From an uncultured Paracoccaceae bacterium (GTDB lineage: Bacteria; Pseudomonadota; Alphaproteobacteria; Rhodobacterales; Rhodobacteraceae), in contig CANNCO010000001.1 in assembly GCA_947503175.1 (NCBI GenBank), forward strand, positions 248,001 to 312,000: a DNA stretch of 64,000 nt. The letters run 5' to 3'. A program made the position numbers and the translations under genes. The first letter of the stretch is position 1. The number at the start of each line of letters is the position of its first letter. This document shows positions 36,078 through 45,900 of this stretch, in pieces. Under the pieces are notes generated by a model. The model saw only the letters and a list, made by a program, of their open reading frames with translations. It did not search any database and was not told where the DNA came from.

Positions 36078-36752
36078 TCAGCTTGGCGCCATCTCCCGAG
36101 AAAGCGGCGGGAAGGCCGAGGAGAAGGTGGATTTCAGGGCAAGATCCAGATCCGACATCGTGACCGGAAGGCCAAGATCCACAAGGCTTGTCACGCCGTG
36201 GCCGGTGATGCCACAGGGGACGATCCCGTCGAAATGGGACAGATCGGGTTCAACATTGATCGAGAGGCCATGGAAACTGACCCATTTGCGCAGCCTTATC
36301 CCAATGGCCGCGATCTTGTCTTCGCGGGGACTGCCATCGGGAAGAGGAGGCTTGTCCGGCTGAGCCACCCAGACACCGACGCGGCCGGCGCGGATTTCTC
36401 CGGTCACGTTGAACTCGGCCAATGCCGCGATGATCCATCGCTCCAGCGCATCGACGAATGCGCGCACATCGCGCCCGCGACGCCCCACATCAAGCATCAC
36501 ATATGCCACCCGCTGGCCCGGCCCGTGATATGTGTATTGTCCGCCCCGCCGGGCCTCGTAGACCGGAAACCGGTCCGGGTCGGTCAGATCGGCAGGTTTG
36601 GCCGAGGTTCCGGCGGTGTAAAGTGGCGGATGTTCCAGCAGCCAGATTGCCTCATCGGCCTCTCCCCGGGCGATTCGATCCGCCCGCGCCTCCATCTCAG
36701 CAAGGGCAGTCGTGTAATCCGTCAGTCCGGCTGATATCAGCCAATCCACCAT
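36078..36752 (-). CDS. lipB: Lipoyl(octanoyl) transferase
   Basis: Transfers octanoate from acyl carrier protein to the lipoyl domains of 2-oxoacid dehydrogenases, the first step of lipoate synthesis. From the ATG at 36752, preceded by GGAG, it has 224 residues. It shows [20 protein letters not shown] (substrate-binding), the conserved Lys in [19 protein letters not shown], and the catalytic Cys in [15 protein letters not shown]. The frame extends upstream across an antisense stretch, which I exclude. It is divergent from the 36847 gene. Confidence 0.95.
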   Translation of the reverse strand: MVDWLISAGLTDYTTALAEMEARADRIARGEADEAIWLLEHPPLYTAGTSAKPADLTDPDRFPVYEARRGGQYTYHGPGQRVAYVMLDVGRRGRDVRAFVDALERWIIAALAEFNVTGEIRAGRVGVWVAQPDKPPLPDGSPREDKIAAIGIRLRKWVSFHGLSINVEPDLSHFDGIVPCGITGHGVTSLVDLGLPVTMSDLDLALKSTFSSAFPPLSREMAPS

Positions 36753-36846
36753 CAATTGCTCCAGATCGGTATTTTTGCCCCATGCGGCGGCGAATCCTGT
36801 GTTACGCTTTTCTCGGATGGAAGCGATACTATTTTGGAGGGATGTC

Positions 36847-38142
36847 ATGATTTTTCGCATTTTGACAACAGCGGCCCTTGTGGGGACACTGGCGGTTGCG
36901 CCGATCACCGAAGCGCGCGCAGATGCCGGGGATTTCATCGGCGGGGCGATTGTGGGTGGTCTTCTGGGCCATGCGATCACCAAGGATCAACAGCGCAAGC
37001 AGCAGCAGCGGACAACCGTTGTCCGGCGCAACTACTCGTCGATCCCGTCGACCGAGCGGGGCGCGCAAACACAGACGGCGCTGAACTACTTCGGCTATAA
37101 TGCCGGCCGCGTCGACGGTCAGGTGGGCTCGGGCACCCGGCGCGCGATCGAGGCTTATCAGGCCTCCATGGGCTATCCGGTCAATGGGCGCGATTTTCAG
37201 CCCTATCAGTTCGATTTCCTGATGCAGGCCTATTACTGGGGTATCAATGGTGGTGCGGCGCAGACGCAGATGGCGGGGCAGCCGCTTTTGATGGCGTATC
37301 GGCGGCAGATTCAGACGGGCGGTGCGGTAACGGCTGCGCAACCTGCGCCGCTTCCCGCGCCGGTCACAACCGTTGTCACGCCCGCTCCGGCGGTCGAAGC
37401 AGCGGCTCCCGAGGCCGATCCGGCATTGCCGAACCTGTTCGCCAATTCGGCGCCGACCGTGTCGCTTGCCAATCGGTGCAACAGCGTGATGCTGCAAACC
37501 TCGACCAATGGCGGTTACACCACGCTTGCCAGCATGACGGATGCGGATTTTACGCTGAGCGAGCAGTTCTGCCTTGCGCGCAGCTATGCGATTGCGCGGG
37601 GAGAGGAGCTGATGTCCCAGATCCAGGGACTGACCACGGCGCAGATCACCGAGCAGTGCGGCTCGTTCGGCCAGATGCTTCGGCCGAAGGCCGATGCGGT
37701 GTCGCTGAGCGCACAGCCGCAGGCCGAGGCCGAAATGCGCAGCTTCGCGCAAAGCACCGGCATTTCGCCTGCCGATCTTGCGTCGACCAGCCGGGTCTGT
37801 CTGGCGGTCGGATATAGCCAGGACGACATGAACCTCGCTCTCGGTTCTGCCCTGATGCTGGTGGCGATGGGCGAGCCTGCCTATGGTGAACTTCTGGCGC
37901 ATCACCTGCGCGAAGGGTTCGGCACGAACCAGCGCCGCGACCTTGCGATGCAGTGGTACCAAGCCAGCCTGACGGCATTGGGCAATGGCGCGACGCCGGT
38001 TTTCATGCCCAGCCAGACAGAACGTCCCGAACTGCTTCAGCAGGCGACGATGAGGTTGCAACCCGCTGAACGGCAGGGCCTTCTCGGCGGTGCTGCGCCA
38101 GCACAGAATGCGACTTTGCCGACATTTTCAGTGACTGAATAA
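36847..38142 (+). CDS. Exported protein with a peptidoglycan-binding-like domain
   Basis: A 431-residue protein with a signal peptide ([19 protein letters not shown], cleavage after TEARA). A small glycine-zipper-like segment ([14 protein letters not shown]) is followed by a PG_binding_1-like repeat, [30 protein letters not shown], then a Pro/Ala linker and a conserved C-terminal domain with Cys residues ([36 protein letters not shown]). The fold of the last domain is unknown to me. It is probably a periplasmic, cell-wall-associated protein. The start is supported by GGAGGG upstream, and a perfect 13-bp hairpin follows. Confidence 0.82.
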   Translation: MIFRILTTAALVGTLAVAPITEARADAGDFIGGAIVGGLLGHAITKDQQRKQQQRTTVVRRNYSSIPSTERGAQTQTALNYFGYNAGRVDGQVGSGTRRAIEAYQASMGYPVNGRDFQPYQFDFLMQAYYWGINGGAAQTQMAGQPLLMAYRRQIQTGGAVTAAQPAPLPAPVTTVVTPAPAVEAAAPEADPALPNLFANSAPTVSLANRCNSVMLQTSTNGGYTTLASMTDADFTLSEQFCLARSYAIARGEELMSQIQGLTTAQITEQCGSFGQMLRPKADAVSLSAQPQAEAEMRSFAQSTGISPADLASTSRVCLAVGYSQDDMNLALGSALMLVAMGEPAYGELLAHHLREGFGTNQRRDLAMQWYQASLTALGNGATPVFMPSQTERPELLQQATMRLQPAERQGLLGGAAPAQNATLPTFSVTE

Positions 38143-38147
38143 GTCAG

Positions 38148-38178
38148 TGTCCGGGGCAGGGTATTCCTGCCCCGGACA
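38148..38178 (+). terminator. Perfect 13-bp hairpin after the exported-protein gene
   Basis: TGTCCGGGGCAGG (38148-38160) and CCTGCCCCGGACA (38166-38178) pair fully around GTATT, 6 bp after the stop. There is no T run beyond it (GGCTGAAAAACC follows), so it may be a transcript stabiliser or a rho-independent terminator of weak form. Confidence 0.55.
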
Positions 38179-38245
38179 GGCTGAAAAACCCTCTTCACAT
38201 CGACAAGGCGCGCGTGTATCAGAGCGCTCACGTTACGGGATCTAT

Positions 38246-38332
38246 GCGGTCGTGGCGGAATTGGTAGACGCGCAGCGTTGAGGTCGCTGTGGGGTAACAC
38301 CCGTGGAAGTTCGAGTCTTCTCGACCGCACCA
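38246..38332 (+). tRNA. tRNA-Leu (anticodon GAG), integration target
   Basis: An 87-nt class II tRNA. The acceptor arms GCGGTCG / CGACCGC pair, the discriminator is A and the CCA is encoded. The D-loop has GGAATTGGTAGACGC, the anticodon stem CAGCG/CGCTG holds loop TTGAGGT (anticodon GAG), and a long variable arm (GGGGTAACACCC) follows. Its last 23 bases are repeated at 53056-53078, marking it as the attachment site of the adjacent integrative element. The element's left copy restores an intact tRNA. Confidence 0.97.
38310..38332 (+). repeat. attL core (23 bp)
   Basis: Identical to 53056-53078. The match begins at TTCGAG in the T-arm and ends with the CCA of tRNA-Leu. The next base differs on both sides, which sets the core at exactly 23 bp. 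Confidence 0.93.
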
Positions 38333-38390
38333 TTCTCTTCCCCTTGAAATTAAAGAGAGTTATTAGAAATAAGGGTTTCTACACCTTACT

Positions 38391-38437
38391 TGTGCCACAT
38401 TTTGTGCCACAAGTTGTGCCACACGGTCTGTGGCACA
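38391..38437 (+). repeat. Left array of integrase arm-type boxes
   Basis: TGTGCCAC occurs at 38391-38398, 38403-38410 and 38415-38422 (12-bp spacing), then inverted as GTGGCACA at 38430-38437. The third and fourth boxes form a hairpin-capable TTGTGCCACA / TGTGGCACAA pair. The array starts 58 bp from the att core and ends 12 bp before the integrase ATG, so it also overlaps the integrase promoter region and could mediate autoregulation. Confidence 0.75.
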
Positions 38438-38449
38438 AGGTAGAGAATC

Positions 38450-39985
38450 ATGACCCTTCCGAAGGTTGCTGGAACGAAGATCAGGGGCGATACTTATTAC
38501 TTGAACCTGCGAATCCCGCGACAGGCGCAGGCGGCGTTCGGTGGCAAGACGCACCTGCGTGACTCGCTTAAGACCTCTGATCCGCGACAGGCGGCGCGCG
38601 ACGTCACTTTAGCAGAGGCGGAAATCATTGAGGCGACAGAGCGCGCCCGTCAGGGCGCACGGTTGGATGATGCGATAGCTGCCCTCCCCGCCGATCAGAA
38701 GCGCCTACTGGACGAAGCAGGCGGTCTGGAAGGGCTATTGAACGAGTATCAGGCAAGCCGCGTAGCGGCGGCTTTCAGCTACGTAGGTAGTGACGACTAC
38801 GGCGAACCGATGGACCCACGGGAGGCCCGCCTACAAGAGGCGCAGGACCGTGCCGCACAGGCGGTGATCGTGGACGATGCAAAACAAGAGGCCAAGGTAC
38901 TGACGGCGCTCGGGCAGGACGTGGAGCCGTTGCCGGTGGATGCTGGCGTGACCGGCCTGCGCGAGCTAGCAGACGCATACTGTGAAGCGAAGAATACCGC
39001 GCCTCAGACGCGCGAGGCAATCGCGGCAGTCGTGCGCCGTTTCATTGAGTATGGTGGTGATCTGGACCTAGCAGACCTGACCACGGCTCACCTTCGCGAG
39101 TATGCGAGCGCTGCGAAGGGTCTGCCAAAGGTCACGTCATCGGCAAAGCTGCGTGGTCTGCCAATGCGCAAGCTAATCAAGATCGCGAAGGTTCAGGGAC
39201 TCGATACGATCAGCGACGTGACGCTGGGCAGGCATGTGTCCATGTTGAAGGCGCTGACGGCCTTCGCAGTACCGCAGGGATACATGGCTGTGGACCCTTG
39301 GGCGCAGTTCAAGGTGATCAAGGCGCGCACGAAACATGCGACCCAGACTAGACCCCGCGCGCCGTTCTTGCCCGCTGACGCGGGCCGTATTCTTACTCAC
39401 GCTCGTCAGTTCGATGGTGCGACTATCGACCGTTGGGCACCACTTCTGGCCTGCTACCAAGGCGCACGGCGCGAGGAAATTGGCCAGATGATGGTGGGCG
39501 ACATTTTCGAAGCAGACGGCGTGTGGGCGATGCGCATCACCGACATGGCAGAAGGTCAGCAGATAAAGAATGCCGCCAGCTTGCGGACGATACCTCTTCA
39601 CCCCGCCGTTCTGGCGGAAGGGTTTCAGACCTTCGCAGCGGGGAAGGGCGGGCGTGAGGGCTACCTGTTCTGCGAACAAGAGCGTTGGGGCGGAAAGCTT
39701 AAGTCAATGGTACCGGACGCGCGTCAGCGCGTGACGGAGCATTATGGCAAGCGGTTCTCGCGGATGCTGCGCGAAAAGTTGGAAATCAAAGATCGTTGTT
39801 ATGTCTTCCATTCGTTTAGACACCTTTGGGAGGACGCCGCAGAAGCCGCCGAAATGCCGCAGACGCATCGGCGCGATCTGGCGGGACGTTCTAAGGCAGG
39901 GGACAGCCAAGCAGGATATGGCGACGGGCCGCGCCTGAAAGCATTGCAACGTAGTCTGGCGAAGATTGATCCGTTGGCTGATTAA
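38450..39985 (+). CDS. Tyrosine-type site-specific integrase
   Basis: A 511-residue phage-type integrase that would insert and excise the element at the tRNA. The N-terminus (KIRGDTYYLNLRIPRQAQAAF) resembles the DUF6538/arm-binding domain of alphaproteobacterial integrases, followed by a SAM-like core-binding domain and the catalytic domain. Catalytic residues: Arg340 in GARREEIG, His454 and Arg457 in HSFRH, and the likely nucleophile Tyr490 in AGYG. The position immediately inside the tRNA-Leu attachment site is the normal one. Its promoter region contains the left arm boxes. Confidence 0.93.
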   Translation: MTLPKVAGTKIRGDTYYLNLRIPRQAQAAFGGKTHLRDSLKTSDPRQAARDVTLAEAEIIEATERARQGARLDDAIAALPADQKRLLDEAGGLEGLLNEYQASRVAAAFSYVGSDDYGEPMDPREARLQEAQDRAAQAVIVDDAKQEAKVLTALGQDVEPLPVDAGVTGLRELADAYCEAKNTAPQTREAIAAVVRRFIEYGGDLDLADLTTAHLREYASAAKGLPKVTSSAKLRGLPMRKLIKIAKVQGLDTISDVTLGRHVSMLKALTAFAVPQGYMAVDPWAQFKVIKARTKHATQTRPRAPFLPADAGRILTHARQFDGATIDRWAPLLACYQGARREEIGQMMVGDIFEADGVWAMRITDMAEGQQIKNAASLRTIPLHPAVLAEGFQTFAAGKGGREGYLFCEQERWGGKLKSMVPDARQRVTEHYGKRFSRMLREKLEIKDRCYVFHSFRHLWEDAAEAAEMPQTHRRDLAGRSKAGDSQAGYGDGPRLKALQRSLAKIDPLAD

Positions 39986-40147
39986 ACGTGCAATTCCTAT
40001 ACTAATTTCCCTCAATGTAACATGACCCATTTTCGTCCGAATTATTGACAGATTGTATTCACTTCCTATAATTTCAAATTAATTGGAATTGCATGCGCCG
40101 GGGGCGCATTCTTTCCGATATATATCCCGATTATTGAGGTAATTGAA
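39986..40147 (+). promoter_or_regulatory. Strong sigma-70 promoter of the early operon
   Basis: TTGACA (40045-40050) and TATAAT (40067-40072) are both perfect consensus hexamers with 16-bp spacing, in a markedly A/T-rich region. Just upstream is TTTCGTCCG (40031-40039), a 9-mer also present twice at 52290-52330. The promoter precedes the AlpA-like gene by 76 bp and should drive 40148 onward. Confidence 0.75.
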
Positions 40148-40414
40148 ATGTTGTGTACGCACGACTTAGCGCAAATATTGAATCGTTCCGAATCTTCTGT
40201 TGCATGCTTTTCGGGCATGTCACGCCCTCGTCACGTCGAATGGACTCCAATTCGCCGACCCGGTGCGAAGAATCCAACACGATTTTATTGTGAAGACGGT
40301 ATCATTGAATGGCTGGCGAAAAGCTATGTGTTCTTCGATAAGAAATTGGAAATGAAACTGCGCCAACGTAGTGCAGAGAACGCGGAGGATTTCGCCAATG
40401 TCCGATCCTTTTGA
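40148..40414 (+). CDS. Small helix-turn-helix (AlpA-like) regulator candidate
   Basis: An 88-residue protein. The N-terminus, MLCTHDLAQILNRSESSVACF, reads as a helix-turn-helix of the AlpA/MerR-like excisionase type. The core WTPIRRPGAKNPTRFYCEDGIIEWL is the typical wing and terminal helix pattern of such small DNA-binding proteins. In satellites and prophages AlpA-like proteins activate excision and replication genes. It is the first gene downstream of the consensus promoter and overlaps the next gene by 17 bp. The family assignment is by pattern only. Confidence 0.55.
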   Translation: MLCTHDLAQILNRSESSVACFSGMSRPRHVEWTPIRRPGAKNPTRFYCEDGIIEWLAKSYVFFDKKLEMKLRQRSAENAEDFANVRSF

Positions 40415-40895
40415 GAACTTTCGCCACGCCGTCGCCGGTTCGGATGCGCTTACGGCGCGATGGAATGCCGTTGCAGATGCCGCAATCGAAACTGCCGCGC
40501 GAGAGGGCATAGCAGTAACCCGCCAAGAATTGATGCAGTTGGACGCGATCCGCATTCATGTCATTTCCGGCCAAGAGGCGGGCGTTGACTGGCGATCCGA
40601 GGCAGAAACAAAGCTGCCCGCCTTCGCGCAGAAGGCAGAGTCCCGCAAGTTTCGCGAGGCGCTGGACAGCGCCAATGAGGAAGAGGCCGAAAAGGCCCGT
40701 CGCGATATAATGGCCCGCAGCCCAAGCGAACGCATGCGCCTCGCCAGAGAGGCCGGTGAGAGTCACGCTAAGCCCGTCACAACGAAGAAAGACCTGACCG
40801 CCAGCGAGCGCGCCAAGGTCATCGCAGAATTGGATGCGGCGGGCATCAAAGGCAGCGAGCGTATCAAGCGCGCCCGCGAGGCCGGACTCGAATGA
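40398..40895 (+). CDS. Unknown element protein, charged and helical
   Basis: A 165-residue acidic-to-basic helical protein with no recognisable motif. The first third (ENFRHAVAGSDALTARWNAV) and the tail (SERAKVIAELDAAGIKGSERIKRAREAGLE) look like helical, possibly DNA-binding segments. The ATG at 40398 lies inside the end of the previous gene (17-bp overlap), and the stop overlaps the next start by 4 bp, so the three genes are translationally coupled. Confidence 0.6.
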   Translation: MSDPFENFRHAVAGSDALTARWNAVADAAIETAAREGIAVTRQELMQLDAIRIHVISGQEAGVDWRSEAETKLPAFAQKAESRKFREALDSANEEEAEKARRDIMARSPSERMRLAREAGESHAKPVTTKKDLTASERAKVIAELDAAGIKGSERIKRAREAGLE

Positions 40896-41377
40896 CGCAG
40901 CCCGGATCGACGCCCCTCAAGAACGGCATGCACGAACGTTTCGCGCAGACCTTGGCAGCGGATTCCGGTCTGTCGCAAGTGGAAGCATATTGCCGCGCCG
41001 CGCGCCCTTCTGTGCCCGTCACGAAGGGCAGACAAGTCAGCGCAAGCAGAACCGCCGCCCGCGACGATGTGCGCGACAGACTCAGCTTCCTCAAACGTGA
41101 ACGCGCTGACGCGCGCCAACAAGCATCAGAGCCGGTGACCCGCGAGTCCATTCACGCACTTCTTGAAGAGGTCACGTCCGCATTGATGGACGCAAGCAGA
41201 GCCGCGTCAGCGGCGGGGGCGGATGGTATCGCCCAACAATTGCACAAGGTGATTGTCGTGCACGCGGGCAGACAAAACAGAGCCGCCACAAGAGCGCCCG
41301 AAGAGGCGAAGGACCGCACGAGCTATGATCCCGCGCCCGCTCTTGCGCGTCTTGAATGGTGTTCCTGCGATGCGTGA
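40892..41377 (+). CDS. Terminase small subunit-like protein
   Basis: A 161-residue protein whose first 75 residues follow the phage small-terminase pattern: a MHERFAQTL-type opening (GMHERFAQTLAADSGLSQVEAYCRAA), a Ser/Ala-rich linker (GRQVSASRTAARDDV) and RDRLSFLKRERADAR, then a helical oligomerisation-like part (ESIHALLEEVTSALMD). In satellites a small terminase redirects helper-phage packaging to the satellite genome. The call is by pattern, without a database check; an unrelated helix-turn-helix protein remains possible. It overlaps the previous gene by 4 bp. Confidence 0.45.
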   Translation: MTQPGSTPLKNGMHERFAQTLAADSGLSQVEAYCRAARPSVPVTKGRQVSASRTAARDDVRDRLSFLKRERADARQQASEPVTRESIHALLEEVTSALMDASRAASAAGADGIAQQLHKVIVVHAGRQNRAATRAPEEAKDRTSYDPAPALARLEWCSCDA

Positions 41378-41435
41378 ATCTTCAATTGAGTCCGTGGTGC
41401 ATGTCATCCGCGCCGAGACGCAGCGCCTGCGTTAG

Positions 41436-41786
41436 TTGGTGCAAGAATTGGCAGATGCAGAGCCGCGCCGCATCGAAGGTATCTCGCGCAGTATCGCCAC
41501 CACCAGTGACACACTCAGTAGCGCTCTTAGCCGCGCATCCAGCTACGTTGACCATCTCGAAGGTGACGAACCTAACCGCCCGCAGGACGCACCCCCGCCC
41601 GCGTCAGCGGGTCAGCTTGAACTGGTCCAACGCCTCAAGGTTGCGGCCCACTTTGGCGTGTGTGACCGCTGTGGCGGCGTGCAGGCCGATGGCGGCGGGC
41701 CCGGGCGCATTGAAGCTGAACCGTCCGCCCCAGACGACTACGTGAAAGCGGCGCTGCGCCATCAATCCGTGCATACTGAAAACTGA
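41436..41786 (+). CDS. Unknown element protein, 3' part of a frame with an internal TAG
   Basis: An open stretch of 116 codons starting TTG GTG after a TAG at 41433-41435. The same frame is open upstream from an ATG at 41370, which overlaps the stop of the preceding gene; the two parts read as one helical protein (MRESSIESVVHVIRAETQRLR, stop, LVQELADAEPRRIEG). The C-terminal part contains a CDRCGG pair. Either a nonsense mutation split the gene, or translation restarts at TTG/GTG, or the stop is read through. No function is recognised. Confidence 0.4.
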   Translation: MVQELADAEPRRIEGISRSIATTSDTLSSALSRASSYVDHLEGDEPNRPQDAPPPASAGQLELVQRLKVAAHFGVCDRCGGVQADGGGPGRIEAEPSAPDDYVKAALRHQSVHTEN

Positions 41787-41851
41787 ATCCCGGCCCAACC
41801 GCAACCTTCTCTGAACCCCGACCGGAGGACTCCATATGAAGAACTGAATCA

Positions 41852-42166
41852 ATGAAACCTTCCCTATCCCGCGCCGAAATGGCGCGTTTGCATGCGTCTA
41901 TGATTGACGCACTCAATCTTCCCGCAAAACTCTCCACCGACCCGGACGAATACGCGGCGCAGGCGTGGATCGAGTCCATCGTCTATTCGGACCATCCCGA
42001 AAACGTCTGGGATTTGGCGTCGGATATTGAACTGAATTTCCCTGAAACGATTACGCCCGAAATGTTCGGCCAAATGGCGGAAAGCGAAGGCAAATTGGAG
42101 ACGAAATTGGCGTTACGCATGGCCGATTATAGACCGCACCAATTGAATTGGATTAAGAACGAGTGA
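41852..42166 (+). CDS. Unknown element protein
   Basis: A 104-residue acidic protein beginning MKPSLSRAEMARLHASMIDAL, with no membrane segment or motif I recognise (SIVYSDHPENVWDLASDIEL in the middle). The start has no strong ribosome site close by, although GGAGG lies about 27 bases upstream. It belongs to the run of small plus-strand genes between the early promoter and the primase gene. Confidence 0.5.
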   Translation: MKPSLSRAEMARLHASMIDALNLPAKLSTDPDEYAAQAWIESIVYSDHPENVWDLASDIELNFPETITPEMFGQMAESEGKLETKLALRMADYRPHQLNWIKNE

Positions 42167-42174
42167 GAATTGAG

Positions 42175-42240
42175 ATGACAGTAATTGGGAAACCGCTTGA
42201 GGGCGCGAACCGCGCTGAATTGGCGGACTTAATGCAATGA
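42175..42240 (+). CDS. Candidate 21-residue peptide, leader of the next gene
   Basis: A short open frame MTVIGKPLEGANRAELADLMQ, starting 8 bp after the previous stop with GAATTGAG upstream. Its stop overlaps the next ATG as ATGA, the usual form of translational coupling. It may be only a coupling leader. No homology is claimed. Confidence 0.3.
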   Translation: MTVIGKPLEGANRAELADLMQ

Positions 42241-42524
42241 ACGAAGATCATATCCCCGCACGTCGAATAGATGGTGACGGCGTTATTTCGGGCGACTTGT
42301 TTTTGACGCTGCCCGTGCGTCTTTATTCGCTTACGGGCGGGTATTACGAAATAATTCACGACGAGAAAGAATTTTTGGAATTCTTGCACGAACATAGAAA
42401 AACCGATGGGGCGTTTTTCGACGTCCAGCTTGTCTGGCAATACTATACTGAAAAACGCGGTGACCGTGTATATAGCTGTGCGGAGCATCACCTTCGTGCG
42501 AACTCTCTCGCGCGCGCAACTTGA
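42237..42524 (+). CDS. Unknown element protein
   Basis: A 95-residue soluble protein: MNEDHIPARRIDGDGVISGDL, then GGYYEIIHDEKEFLEFLHEHR and LVWQYYTEKRGDRVYSCAEHH. It looks like a small alpha/beta protein but matches no family I know. Its ATG overlaps the stop of the 21-codon frame upstream (ATGA). It is followed by nearly 400 bp without a gene. Confidence 0.5.
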   Translation: MNEDHIPARRIDGDGVISGDLFLTLPVRLYSLTGGYYEIIHDEKEFLEFLHEHRKTDGAFFDVQLVWQYYTEKRGDRVYSCAEHHLRANSLARAT

Positions 42525-42914
42525 TGCGAAGGCGATTACTGAAAAGAAAAGGGGCACCGAACAACGTCCGGCACCCCTGATCTGTGTATCTCTAGCACTG
42601 TTTGTATACCCGATCTGGCGCGGGCTTTCAAGCGGTCGTGGTCAGTCTTTCGAACGTTCGGAACAGAAAAAGTTTAGGTTGAGCGAAATTACTATTGACA
42701 AGCGACCAGACTTTATTGCAGCCGATGAGCCGTTCGGGGATTGAACTGATTCGCGTGGCGTGTTAAGTAGGACGTATTGAGGCGTAATAAGTGCGCCTTC
42801 GCGGTGTAATCTCTAGCAAAGTTGCACCCTAATTTTTCAACCTGACCAACGCGCCCTTTGGCGTGGCCGGTCGAATTATGCTCGGCGCACGTTAGTGCGC
42901 TGATTGGAGTGCAT
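42525..42914. other. 390-bp non-coding stretch before the primase gene
   Basis: A/T-rich relative to the host. It carries an imperfect GGGGCACCG/CGGCACCCC hairpin (about 42551-42577) and promoter-like hexamers (TTGACA at about 42695, TTGAAC at about 42742). It probably contains the promoter of the primase-helicase gene. No gene is supported. Confidence 0.4.
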
Positions 42915-45900
42915 GTGACCAACCAACCGAATTCTAATCGCGCGGGATGCGCGACGCTGGATGAAATCGAAGCCCTTCTGGACGACGAAAGCCAATCAAT
43001 TGAATCTGTTTTTGACGCTCTTGTCGCCTACCAGCAGGCGGCGAGTGTCCCCCTTGAAGACGGGCCGATGCCTGACGTTCAGGAACGCTTGGACGCATGG
43101 GCGGAAGATGGTGAGGGTGACCCCCGCGTCGATTGGGATGCAGCAGCAAAACGCGCGCTTGGCGCAACCCTGCGAGTTGTCGAACAAGGCGACCGCTTGA
43201 ACGACGCTCTTGTGATCGGCGAAGACAGTGACGAATGGCAAGAGGGTTTGGACACCGTAATTACTATCACAACGGCCCAACTGTTCCCCGACGATCCGAA
43301 AAAATCGACAAACAAGGACAAGTATGAAGGTCAGCAGATGACCGTCCGTACGCTGATTGAAGGCGTTCCCGACAAGGACGGACTCTGGAACAAAGACCGC
43401 AACGAGGCATTGGGCTTTTCGCGTTCGTCGGTGGGCGAAAAAGCGGGATCGGGATACGTCGCTGGCAATTGCCTTGGGAACCGAAAAGGAGACGCGATGG
43501 CGTCCGGCTGCGGCCTGTTCCTCGATTTCGATACCGGTCACATCACGTTTGATGAATGCATCCGACGCGCGGAGGCCAAGTGGGGATGCGCCTTCGTGGC
43601 GTGGGAGTCATATTCCAACATGACAACGTGCACGGAACTGAAACGAAATGAAGTTGTGAAGCACGCCGGTTGCAAAGGCAATCCGACACTTGACCAAGTA
43701 AAAGCGTTCATCTGCGAGAAGAAGGGCACCGCTCCCCATATCGTGGATACGGTCCAAATCAAGCATCAGCGCTACGCCACGAAGGAGGGCGAAATGATTG
43801 TGGTCACGCACGACCCCATTCCGAAATTTCGCGCGTTCGTATTCCTGAAAGATGGCGACGTGCCGTTCATGGGCGAGGGAGCAGTCGCTAATACACAGGC
43901 GGAAGCTCAGAAGCTCTACAAGCGCAAGGTTCATGGCCTCGCAGCGGCGATTGATATACCTGCGGACCCGGCATCGGCAGACCCGTCGCATCTGCATTTT
44001 GCCGCGCGCCACAAGGAAGGGGCACAGCAGCGTATTGTCATTCATCGCAACAAGTTTGCTTCGTGGGATGCTCTTCCCGAAGCTGACGCCCCAGATGTGG
44101 GAAAGGCGCAGGGTAAGGGCAGCTCCCGCGAAGACGTTATCACCAAGAACGGAACGAACGTCACCGAACTGTATAACCGCTACGCCAAGCGCTGGATGCT
44201 GGCCGACCTAGCCGAGGCCAACGGTCTAGGCACGTCCGCCAATGCCTCCAATCACGGCGGGAAGTTCCACGTTGTTTGCCCGTTCGCCGACGAACATACG
44301 GACAGCGCAGACGACACCGCAACCTTCGTGATGAACGCCGACGACAGCAAAACGGATTTTGCCATCGCGAAATGCATGCACGCCTCTTGCGCGCACCGCC
44401 ACACACGCGACTTTTTGGCAGCGTGGATCGACCAAGGCCTGATCGACTCTGCCGATCTTGAGGATGCACAGTGGATGGTGCCGCTGCCGGACGATGATCC
44501 GGGCGAGCGTTTCGCGCAGTACACGCCCGAGGAAATCGCGGAAGGTATTGGCGAAGAAGACCCGTACGCCTGGGTGCGCTTCCCTTTCGCGGTCAAGAAC
44601 AACAAGTTTTGCAAGCCCGCACCAAAGGATAGCGACAAGCTTGACGCCTACTTGTGCCAGACATTTGACGTTCTGGGGCGCTCTTCGAACCTTGCGGGCG
44701 ATGACGACGCCGGACGCATCATTGGCTTCACCAATGAAAACGGCGTCTACATTGAGAAGACGCTGGACCGCGCAGACCTCTTCAAGAGCGACGGCGGCGG
44801 TGTGATTGATGACCTCGCACGCGCCGGGATGAAGTTCTTTTTCAGTGGCCGCAACGGGCGCAGTGACTTCCTTGACCTGCTACGTTCGATGAAAAGCAGC
44901 ACCCGCATTCCCATCGCCCGTCAGGGTGGCTGGACCCGCGACGCGGCGGGTCGCGTGACCGGGTTCATGATGATGACGGGTGAATTCACCCCGGCGGTCA
45001 AAGATGCGCCTCAGATGCGACTGCACTCTACTGGCCGCATAAAGGACTCCCGCCCAATGGGCGAGCTTGAGAAATGGACCGAAGGTTCAAAGGCTGCCCA
45101 ACACAACTTCTTCTGGGAGGTTGGGCTTTGCGCAGGTTTCGCCGGTCCCGTAATGGACCTGATAGGTGCCGCCCCCTGTGGGTTTAACTTCTCCGGCGCG
45201 TCCAGCAAGGGCAAGACCATCGCGGGGATGTGCGCTACTTCCGCTGCTGCGACAACAAAAAGCGGGCAAGGTACAACGCATGTAATGAACACAACGCAAA
45301 ACGCGGTCGAAGACCTGTTGGTCACCGCGTCGGGCGGAACTGTTCTGCTTGATGAAGTCGGGGCAATGCAAAATCCACAAGCGTTGGGAAGCACACTCTT
45401 CGGTGCGTCTTCCGGGTCAGGTAAGAGCCGAAAAGCCGGACGCGGGGCGGGTCTGGCAGAAACTGCCGAGTTCTGCACGTTCGTTCTGACGACGCACGAG
45501 CGCAGCCTGAAGACGACGATCACGGGTGCAGGCGGCGACTACAAAACGGGTGTGTCGGTTCGCTTCCCCGATATCAACGTGACAGAAAGTAAGGAAGTCG
45601 GAAAAGAGGTCATCGCCCAACTGGACCTGATGCGCTCGAACTACGGGCACGCCCTCTCGGCGCTCGTGCGATACATGATCACTGAGAAGTGGCATGAACG
45701 CGAAGAAGAGTTGAAGAAACGCGTCAGTGAGGCCCAAGATGAGATTGCCGGACCTACCGCTACGCCCGCATTGCGTCGCGCCGCAGGCCCGTTCGCGATT
45801 GCGCAGGAATCGGGTTTGCTTGCCGCAGAGGCTGGCCTGATCGAAATGGCTCCGATCAAACCTGCGATCAAGAAAGCCTTCGCCACTTTCAAGGCATCCG

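Noticed and set aside
42406-42744. 112-codon plus-strand frame overlapping the 42237 gene
   Set aside because: It overlaps a better-supported coupled gene in another frame and runs on into A/T-rich non-coding DNA.
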